A stretch of 64,000 nt of DNA from Calliopum simillimum (lineage: Eukaryota; Arthropoda; Insecta; Diptera; Lauxaniidae). Within the stretch, counting starts at the first letter, position 1; each line of letters begins with the position of its first letter. This document shows positions 55,417-64,000 of the stretch, one piece after another. The notes under the pieces were generated by a model that saw only the letters and a list, made by a program, of their open reading frames with translations, ran no database searches and had not been told where the DNA came from. Location of the stretch: positions 46,994,245-47,058,244 of the forward strand of contig OX638372.1 of the NCBI GenBank assembly GCA_951812925.1. The letters are read 5' to 3'. Both the position numbers and the translations under genes were made by a program.

Positions 55417-56301
55417 GGGTATGGGAGGAAAATATGGACCACCAATCTTTCTTTTTTAAATAAAACTCAAAAAACATAAAACAAAACAATTAATTTTATG
55501 TCATTCATTAAAGGAAACCATTCACCTTGCTTTTGATTCACTTTTAGATAAATATCTCATCAGGATAAAGAAAAAAAGTTAGAAAACTGAAAATACTCAA
55601 AATGAAGATGTAGCGTTATATGGACTATATAGTCCATATTGCCCCACATGTTGATTTGGTACAGAAGTTGCATATAAAAATGTCACTTCCACATCCGGCG
55701 CATTCTTCATGACTGCAAGAACGTCAGATTACACGTTCAACCCAAAATTCGCCATGGTGATCTTCTAAGTAAAGGGTATTACATTATATGCATTTTTCAT
55801 CTTCTTTTCCTTAATAGTTTATGAATTACAAATAATGACCATCAGACTCGTCATGAAAACTGCGGTTAGATTCCCCATTTGAAGAAGATGATAAATACAT
55901 TTGTTTTTGAGGCTTTTTTCTTTGGTGGTCCATATTACCCACAGCACGTGTTGGTGAAATAAATGGTTTTTTTATCAAAAACTCTTGTGGTTAATGAACT
56001 AATTTGTGCTCATAAATTATAAATTGTATTCACTGACTTTATATACTTAACCATTTATTTAAAAACGCGATGTCTTTAAAGCGAAATAATGAAATATACT
56101 CACTAGAAACAAATTATCACTGAACATTTTTTTTAGAAAAAAACAACTTTACAGAAACATGCGACTTTACCGAACGCTAAAATCGCACTCACATAAGCTC
56201 GAGGTATAAGCGTTAAGTTTGAACACGAATAACGGTAAATCCTATGTATGCAGTGGAAAATAACCGTGTGGTCCATATCACCCTCGTAGTCCATATTACC
56301 C
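55417..56301 (-). mobile_element. TA-flanked pogo-like element with ATATGGACCACC words
   Basis: TA at 55415-55416 and 56302-56303. Left end GGGTATGGGAGGAAAATATG then GACCACC; right end inverted GGGTAATATGGACTACGAGG. The word GGTCCATATTACCC recurs inside (55927-55940), and TATGGACTATATAGTCCATA (55619-55638) is a perfect palindrome of it. At 885 bp it is almost the same length as the GGGGAATCGTGGGCCAC element. It contains a zinc-finger relic of a transposase. Confidence 0.75.
55610..55880 (-). pseudogene. relic of a pogo/Tigger-type transposase C-terminal zinc finger
   Basis: On the minus strand one frame reads EDEKCI, stop, CNTLYLEDHHGEFWVERVI, stop, RSCSHEECAGCGSDIFICNF and C. The spaced Cys/His set (C..C, C..C, H-x2-C, C-x2-C) is the PHD-like finger known at the C-terminus of many pogo/Tigger transposases. 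Two of the stops fall where Cys would be expected. The rest of the transposase is absent. Identification rests on motif resemblance. Confidence 0.6.
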
Positions 56302-59300
56302 TACTCGTATAATATTTTGTTATATTTAATTTTTAGTTAATAATACAGGGACTTTTTTCTGCGGCATTACCTATTTTGAGATAATCCAGATTTTCCAAAA
56401 TTATAAAGTTCATAATGCATAGTTTATTTATATCAATTCACTCTAATCCTCAAGATATGTTGCTTAAAAATGCAAAAAAATTTTTTTCTTGAGGCTGGGC
56501 CTAGAATAACCATAATCCTCCTCACTAAACCTTACCTTCCAACTTTTTCAATTGAATCCTTACTTGTATTTGTATGGAATCGAGGCACCTTTACTTTGAT
56601 AGATAATAATTTGTAACGTAATGATCCATTTAGAAAAGTTGAAAGGTAAAGTTAGATGAGAATTGTTATCCGTTGGTTATCCGACGTCACTGGGAAAAAC
56701 GAACTATGCTGTTAATTGTGCATGTGCCATAACTTTAAAAATACCTCACAAGAGTGATTATTGTACTTTTAAGGAGGATATCTTGAGAACTAGAGTCAAT
56801 TCGGTGACTCTGGGATTATTTTATACTTCTGGTCTACATGACTACTCTCGGAATCGACTCTTAAACCCCACGCCGCAAAATCATTGTTGCCATTGTGTGT
56901 AGTTGAGAAAAATATTTAATTTATTAAAGAATAAAAAAAACTAATGTCGTATATTGAATCATATTATTTTAAGTTCCTTAACTTTGATGGCTCTTGTAGT
57001 CGTTAATGGATGATAACTTGGTGGTTTCTAAGTTAAGCTCGGTTCAAGTTGACGAAAGTAAGGAAAACTAGCCGAAAAAGTTGGTGCGATTTCGATGCTC
57101 ATACTTATGTATGAGTAGCTCAAGAACTAAACGATTTTAGGCTTGAATAACTCAGGTGTAGTAGGTTTTTCTGTTCAAAAAGCTTAATGAATTGTTTTCG
57201 TTTATTAACTCAAATAGTTCGACTCAGTGTTCAGTTGAACTCTCGATATATATTTCAATTTGAGACGAAAAATTCAAGTAAATCTATAAAGAGTTTTTTA
57301 AGTGCATATTTGGCAAAAAAAAAAAAAATACTTTCTGAAGAAAATTGCATGGAATCAGTTTTTTTTGGAAATTTTTTGATTTGATGCTTGCTTTTCAAGT
57401 TAGTGTAAAAGAACTCCCACCAGCTGAAAACGTGTTTCTTATATCCTGCCATTGAACCATAGGACTAATTCAAAACATATGACAAAAAAAAAACAACTTA
57501 ATTAATTGTGCTATCACCATAATAATAAACTTTTAGAAAAAGTTTAATTAAAACAAATCATTCTTTTTTTATTTCTTTCGTTTGGTTTCTTATAAGTTTA
57601 ACAAAATTGATTCAATATAAAATAATGCAAAATTACATGGAATAAATTTTCTTTTAAAATATATACCTACATATATATAAATATTTAATCATCTTTTCTC
57701 TTAATATTTTCGTAATATATAAGAAATACATTATCTGCTAGTGAATGTACTGAATGCTAAGTATATAAATTATTTGTATAATTTTCTTTTTTTCTTTAAT
57801 TACTTTTTTTATACGTAAATTAATATATATAAAAGAATTGAAACATATTAATAATTATGATAATATTTTATATAATGTAAACGTGTCAAAGGATTTTCTA
57901 CTACTTTTCTTTATATAATAATTTGAAATTTTTCGTTAGTTTATAATATATTTTCATTTAATACGTTTCAGCATATTTTTCATAACTTTTTTAGTTTATT
58001 AAAATTAAAATAATTAAGTTTTTAACCCTTAATTTTTTTTTGTCAGTAATACTTTATTTTTTTTTTTTTTAATAATCCGTCCTAAAATAAAAAAAGTCAT
58101 ATGTGATGAGTGGATTAAAGAAAAAAAAAAAAAAAACAATTTATGTACCTTTGTTTTTTTTTCTTAAATAAATAGTTTTGTTGCTATTTTCTGTAAATAA
58201 ACTAAAACTTAAAAAAAAAAAATTCAGAAAATTATAACTTTTTATTCCGAAAACATATAACAATTTCTTCTCTTCATTTACTTTTTAGTATTTATCTACG
58301 TTTTTTCTAACGATTTCGCCTCTTTTCACTTTATCAAAATGTTTTACAATCATTTTTATACAAAAAAAAAATAAAAAGAAGGAAAACAAACAAAGAAAAG
58401 CTTATATTTTGTAACAAAACACAATAATGTGAAAATTTAGTGGAGTTTTCTAAATTGGTAACTTTTGAGATGGTCCTTGTGTACATTCGCTATTTTTAAG
58501 TATTTATTTATTTATTTTTTTTTTTTTGTGAATTTACAATTTACATTTGTATATTTTTCTTAATAAATTTAAATATTTTTCTTTTGCTGTTTATTTTATA
58601 TTATACTGAATTGGTGTTTTTTACTTATTTTCTGTTTTCTTATAATTTTCATTCATTACTAAATCTTTGTTTTAAAATAAATTATCCAAATGCTTATTAA
58701 ATAATGAGACATATTCTTTTCAAGCATAATCAACTTAATCACTTGAAAATAGAAATCAAAACCCATTCGACAAGCCCCGAAAGTTTTCATTTTTAATTTA
58801 AATTCTTTTTTCGATTTCGAAAGACCTATACAAATAAATAGTCATTTTTCATTTTCATGTGAAAAAAAAAAAATCAATTAATATTTTCTTTAAAAGTCAT
58901 ATTGTTCCTCGAAATGTTTCGCCAATATCTTTTTCGTTGCTATATACTTTTATTCTTTTATTATTAATTTTTGCGGATCGCTGCCGCTTCCTCATTTTTG
59001 GATACGTTCGATATACGATTCCTTCGATACTTCCGATTGGTCTTCTATGAAACTATGAAATTACAATAAAAAAGGATTTTGAGGTACTGCAAAAAAATTA
59101 AAAAAACAAAACATTCTTATCAATTGAACTAAATTAAGCTATGTTTTTTTGATAAATTAAGTTTAAAAAAAAATAAATAGTAGTAAAATTATCCTTTCCA
59201 TGCTGTATTATTATCTCTTAGGTTTGAATTTTTTTGTTTTAATTTTGTTTAAAATTTCGCTTATCCATACAGTTTTATAAAAAAAAAATCAACAGTTTGA

Positions 59301-59690
59301 AAACTTAAATGCTACAGTAAATTTAAATTCAAACAGACAATAAATAGTTGGAAACCAAATCATGAATTATTTCACTAAATTCACAACATTTCGAAATGAA
59401 AGAAAAACCACTCACCACAATTACAACACAAGCCACCACCACTACTACCACTACCCAACAATAAAAATAATCCACAACATCACATTTATTTTTAATTTAC
59501 TTCTTTAACTTGTTTAATTTTTTCAGTGTATGGCGTTTTTTTTTTTTTTTTTGTTTTTTGTTTATCCAAAGTGAAGTCGATTCGCCTGAAAATTTTGAAA
59601 AATAATTAAATAGTCTAAAAGCATAAAAATTATAGTACTTATTCCTTCTGATCTCTCAAAATAACCATATTTTCAAAATTATAAACGCGT
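56302..59690. other. AT-rich non-coding stretch
   Basis: 57540-58760 is extremely AT-rich with runs such as poly-A near 58117-58136 and poly-T near 58059-58071. No exon, RNA gene or transposon end was recognised. The 59400-59470 stretch has ACC-rich simple sequence only. Confidence 0.5.
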
Positions 59691-59950
59691 ATACTAGACC
59701 GGGTCGATTTTGTATGAAGCAAAATAAAATCATCCCGAAACCGACTCAAAAGTTAGGGGACTCTTAAACGCGATATCTGCATCATTTCTTCTTTTTTTTT
59801 TGCAGTCGAGATAATCTAATGGAGCACTTTTGATTCAACTGAAGGCTTATTTTGGCTAAAGAAACGTGCTTTTTAGTCGTAACGTTTTTTTTTTTTCATT
59901 AGAAAATGGATACCCAAAGAATTCGTGTGATTTTTTTCAGAAAATGAAAA
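59690..59950. repeat. inverted partner of 21930-22155
   Basis: GGGTCGATTTTGTATGAAGC, ATCCCGAAACCGACTCAAAA, GCACTTTTGATTCAACTGAA and TTGGCTAAAGAAACGTG correspond to the reverse complement of 21990-22145. GGGTTGATTTTTATGAAGCA at 12716-12735 is another copy of this terminus. Confidence 0.6.
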
Positions 59951-60494
59951 AAAATGTATGACCAAAAACACATGTTTTTTAAGCCAAAATACAATTTTTT
60001 GAAATTGATTTTCTCTAGTGTAATAACGGCATGATTGAATTACTAAGTCTGGGGTTTGAGTCTTTGTAATTTCCCGAGTAACTTATATAATTTTAATATC
60101 AAGACTTAGTTTTCAAGACCAAGGCTGCTATTCGGTCTTGGTCATTTATAGTTAAAAGGATATCACTACCATATCGAATTTATAATCAACACCAAAACTG
60201 CTATGTTCTTTTATAAACATTCTTGTAATTTGATGACAGGAGATTTTCGAAAAAATAAAAAAAAAAATGGTGTGCCACATTCCTTAGTAACGCCTCCTTA
60301 CCGCTTCAGCATTGAACAACAACAACAATGTTTCAATATTTTCATAATATCTCGGAAATACAACACCCATGATAAATTTTTTTTGTTGTTTTTTTTTTTA
60401 CGCATCTAACATAAAACAACAACAACGACTGAAGATCCACTTACTTCGCATCAAATTTGAGTTCTATTCCAGAGTGTATGAAAAAAAAAAAAAA

Positions 60495-61110
60495 TTGCAA
60501 GGGTGTTACCTTTGGCCTGGCCAAACACTTAATACCCTTACTGTAGTATTTTAAAAAAACTTTACTGTACGGGAGCTGCCACGACCTCTTTTCTAAATTC
60601 ACATAGCTTTTGCACAGATCTTGCACTTTCTGTTTTCAGTGTCTGAGTGAAATTTGATTGGATTACCTCAAATAACGTTTTCAGTACAGCATTTCGAAGC
60701 TTTTGCTTAAATGGTAGGTGCCATGCCTTCTTGTCCGAGGTTGCCTAGTTTTTGCTCAAAGCTTGTCTCTACTGTTCTTACTGTCTGAGTAAAATTTAGT
60801 TGGATTATCTCAAAAAACGCTTTCTGTACAGCATTTTGAAGCTTTTGCTTATATGGGAGGTGTCACGCCAACTTATCCGTTTTTGTATAATTTTTGCTCA
60901 GAGCTTTTGCTTATCGTCTTTAGTATTTGTGTGTTTTTTTTTTTTTTTTTTGTTTGGGCGGTAGGTTGACCGATTTCGCTCATTTTCAATAAGTGGCAGT
61001 GTACCAAATTTCATCGAATTATTATCAAGAATATATTCATTTTCATACCTGCCACGCCTCCTTCCCTGCGTTACAAACGGAAGGACAAAGTGTAGGGTAT
61101 AAAAACAGCA
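60495..61110 (-). repeat. DINE/Helentron-like tandem units, minus copy with terminal hairpin
   Basis: Starts with AAGGGTGTTACC and the hairpin TTTGGCCTGGCCAAA, the inverse of the end at 35258-35285. Three units follow with boxes at about 60570, 60715 and 60860 (GGGAGCTGCCACG, GGTAGGTGCCATGCC, GGGAGGTGTCACGCC), then the TATATTCATTTTC module and CCACGCCTCCTTCCCTGCG with TACAAACGGAAGGACAAAGT. Confidence 0.6.
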
Positions 61111-62277
61111 AAAAAAATATTTCATGGGTGTTGTAGTTCCGAGAAATTTGGAAAATACTGCAATATTGTTGCTATTGTAAACGAGCCAAAGTTCTGCGCG
61201 CTGACTGTGGTTGGCTCAGTGATTTTGAAACGCTGACACCCTTGATTTATATCACCACTTATATATTTTCATCTGGGTTGCCTTGGCTAGACATATGAGA
61301 AAATTAGAATCGTACTAAAATGTTTCTCCACCTAAGGGTTTTATCTCTGCAGAGATAACGCAGCTTTTGACTACTAAGTAAAACGACTCAACTGTTTCTC
61401 TTAAGCTTAGTTATTTGGAGGACAGCAAGGACCAGTTATTGGATGTCATGTTCGGACTTCAACGCCTTTCGATAGCATATTTGAATCGGCGAATGTTAAA
61501 AGGGCTGAAGTCAATAAATTGCAGTAATGTCATAATATTAAATACAATAACTTTCATTTTGTTAGAAATTAATAAAATTAATCTCTGTTTTCACAGTAAG
61601 TTTACTGGATGGTGTGGAACTTAAAGCATTGAGCTTTAAAAATACTTTCGGTCAAATAACTCCGCCCATATAACATTTTCCAATTCATTTTATAAGGTAG
61701 GGCCCCAAATCAGCCATTACAAGTATATAGCATTAAGTAAATGTGGCGAGCGGGTGCCAGACGGACTTGAGTATGCAAAATATGAGTACCGAAAACTGAG
61801 CTCAGACTTTCCTAGGTAGAACCCCAAGTAACAATAAATTGAATGTTGACAGTATTTACGTTGGTCTATTTTTTTATCCAATACCCCCTGCTCTGTCCAA
61901 CTACAGTTTTTCATTCTCAGTTTTTTTAGTAGCTTATGTCGGAATAGGATCTCCTAATTACGAAACTGAAATTGGTTTTTTTTATCACATCAAAGTACAA
62001 AAACCATTGTTCTTGTGTTAATATTTATTTTTTTTTTTAAATAGCATATGTTATTACAAATATTTAGGCTCAGCGGATCAAAAAACGGAGCTCTTTTCAA
62101 GATTTAGTGAAATCTACTATTAAATTACTGCCTAATAAATTAACAGAACTAAAAATTTGGTTGATTGATTCACCGAATATAAAATAAAGCTGTCATTTTT
62201 CATCCGATCTTGGTCCACAAGTGCTCGAAATTTTCGTAATAAAATTTTTTGCTTATAAAAAACAATTCTATATTAAT
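61111..62277. other. non-coding stretch, nothing firmly recognised
   Basis: 61415-61530 has a mildly protein-like frame (SKDQLLDVMFGLQRLSIAYL), but it ends soon and has no splice context. No other feature. Confidence 0.4.
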
Positions 62278-62690
62278 ACGCAAGACAAAAATTTGTCCTA
62301 CCTTTTTTACTATATTAAAAATAGAGCACGACTTTGAATTATGTACCATTAGAAAGGTATTTGTGTATAAATGTGCACAAAGTTAAAATTATTTTCATAT
62401 TTTGCCATTAAGCCAGGTAAAATTAGATATTTAATTTAATAATAATTTAATATTAACAACGACAAAATGCGCGGTCACACAGAGCTGAAAAGAGGATACA
62501 GCACAAAGAGAGAGACAAAAAGCTGACTGATACTCTTTTTTGTTTTCTTTTCGTTGTCATTGTACCAGGAATGATAAATGATCTTTTTTATTTTGTACCA
62601 AATAGCAAAAAAAAGTACTAAAACTGTCCAAAAAGTACCAAAATTATTTAATACATTTGTGGTAAAATTTTGACCATTCGGCGATTGTAG
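62278..62690 (-). repeat. dispersed 0.4-kb repeat, inverted partner of 9350-9780
   Basis: CAAGACAAAAATTTGTCC at one end and AAAATTTTGACCATTCGG at the other, with GCGGTCACACAGAGCTGAAA and TACCATTAGAAAGGTATTTG inside: the reverse complement of words at 9360-9770. Confidence 0.6.
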
Positions 62691-62934
62691 TAAAAATTAT
62701 AACAGATTTTTTGGTATTCATATTTTGAACACCAAACCCATGCATCACCTGCTCTAAAAAAAATCCTTTTCAAAATTTTAGTTTGACTCAATTTGAGAGA
62801 CAGATCGTGTCTTTTTTTTTACTTATTGTAAGTCTTGGAATCTTTTTACTTAACTTGCTTTTACTCACTAATATTTTGCGATGAGTTTCGTTTCGTTTCG
62901 TTTCTACTTCTTATGCCTAAAAAAATGCTACTTT

Positions 62935-63295
62935 GTTCTGTATATATCATATACTACGTTGCCACCAGCGATTTATAATTTAACTTATGGCTGGTTTCGA
63001 GTTTCCACATTAAAATCTTGGTATAAATCTCAACAGGGCTACTGAACTTGGCTATTTTCAACCAAGTGGCAACCTTTAATTTTGATAGTTAGCTTTAACT
63101 GAAGCAAATGGAAGATAAATGATAAGAAGAAAAGGAAGAACAACTTTTATTTTCCCGCTTATGATATTAACTGTCAAAAATAAATCTTTTTCGGCCGGTA
63201 GAAACGGGTAGGATTTTAAAACTACATTTATAATTCCCGTCACAGCTAAATCTCCGTTGGAAACGTAGCATTATTTTGTCAATGAAAATATTTTT
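62935..63295 (+). repeat. copy of the dispersed element at 19080-19490
   Basis: CATACTACGTTGCCACCAGC opens it and GGAAACGTAGCATTATTTTG closes it in inverse. The shared interior is GGCTGGTTTCGAG, GGTATAAATCTCA, AAGAAGAAAAGGAA, GGTAGAAACGGGTAG and TCACAGCTAAATCTCCG. Confidence 0.6.
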
Positions 63296-64000
63296 CGGCA
63301 TGAACACGAGCAATGAAACGAAATGAATATTTAACACATTTTATGCGATGTTTTTAAAATAACTTTAATAGTTGTGCGGAAACGGTAAGCAAAATTTATT
63401 TACAAAAAAATATAAAGTATTGAAGAAGAGAATTGTAGGTAGCGTGAACGAGATCAATTAAATTAAGAAAAAAAAAAACAGCAGAAGTTGCCGTTTATAA
63501 TATGTTGGCGCATTGACTTCACTTATTTAATTACATTTATATTATATTTTTTATTTAAAACAATAAAAAACCTTATTTCTATATTAGCTACACTGGGAGA
63601 AAAAAAAATTTTTAGTGCTAGACATGAAAAACTAAAACACATTTCTAACAAATAAACCAGAATAAAATCAGGAGAACTTTTAACACTTTGTTTTATAATC
63701 GTACAAACGTTAAATGAATTGTTATTTATTTATGAAACCAATTAGTGGAAATGTATGAAAACTATTATTTAAAGAAAACATCATTATCTAATGACAGTTG
63801 AAAAAAAAAAAATAAAAAAAAAAAAATTGTTATTGTTATTATTTTGCTTGTGTAGATTTACTTGTATAGCAAATTTAACGCAAGTAGTAATTGTAGTTAC
63901 AACACAAATTTTAAGTTCTATAAAAAATTTAAACTTTTTTGTTTTGTAATTTTATCAACATTTTTAAGTTATAATTGTTACTTAAAAAGGCATTTAGAAT
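63296..64000. other. AT-rich end of window
   Basis: No gene or repeat end recognised; several A-runs. Confidence 0.45.

Noticed and set aside
59400..59470. Minus-strand Gly-rich peptide ending CCNC before GTGAGT, as a C-terminal exon
   Set aside because: Simple ACC/ACT repeat composition, stop codons nearby and no matching exon; does not resemble the missing Rab3-GEF end.
61415..61624. 69-codon frame with a protein-like beginning
   Set aside because: Short, no splice sites or homology I can recognise, and flanked by repeats.

Overview
The window is nuclear DNA from a fly, probably a higher dipteran of the tephritid type. It is AT-rich and repeat-dense, with long introns, standard GT-AG introns and no bacterial-style gene packing. 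The inferred protein of the one host gene reads like the Drosophila protein Rab3-GEF (vertebrate MADD/DENN). The placement in Tephritidae is an inference from the closeness of the exons to Drosophila, the rosa-type mariner copies and the large intron load; no species can be named from the sequence alone.

Host gene. One gene on the + strand, Rab3-GEF, occupies 29864-52154. I place 18 coding exons of 1715 codons in one continuous frame, plus two extra in-frame cassette candidates (33 and 63 nt). Exons 1-10 encode the tripartite DENN module that catalyses GDP/GTP exchange on Rab3-type GTPases. The later exons encode a low-complexity linker, a helical segment, a Gln-rich stretch and the conserved C-terminal block. 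The 5' noncoding exon or promoter is not seen. The last exons (about 300 residues by comparison with the fly protein, from memory) are not in the final 11.8 kb, so the gene continues past 64000. One intron uses a GC donor, and one intron carries about 845 bp of (CCTAA)n, the insect telomere pentamer.

Left flank (1-29863). No host coding region was recognised. This part is a layered deposit of transposons: a 0.6-kb TA-flanked MITE (26-623), a miniature foldback built from 29-bp units (6430-6845), a pogo-like relic carrying a hAT-like element which itself carries a deleted mariner (11862-14775), a 1.3-kb foldback (14776-16090), a TIR element (18789-19864), a LINE RNase H relic split by a TA-flanked element (19951-21489), an RTE-like LINE 3' end (22390-23187), a second inverted copy of the TA-flanked element inside a duplicated host segment (24772-26047), and a structurally intact rosa-type (DD41D) mariner with an uninterrupted transposase ORF (27164-28420).

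Introns and right flank. The Rab3-GEF introns hold the telomere-like array, a decayed DD37D mariner nested in another TIR element (40967-42898), an element made of about 23 alternating copies of one short word (44141-44716), foldbacks and DINE/Helentron-like tandem repeats. The right flank holds a second foldback, a 0.9-kb pogo-like derivative with a recognisable zinc-finger relic (55417-56301), and inverted partners of repeats seen on the left.

The most unusual theme is a group of non-autonomous elements whose terminal word is repeated inside them in both orientations (GGGGAATCGTGGGCCAC, ATATGGACCACC, GGGCGTTATTTC, TGCGGCGAAGAAAATC). Several are flanked by TA and two carry relics of a pogo/Tigger-type C-terminal zinc finger.
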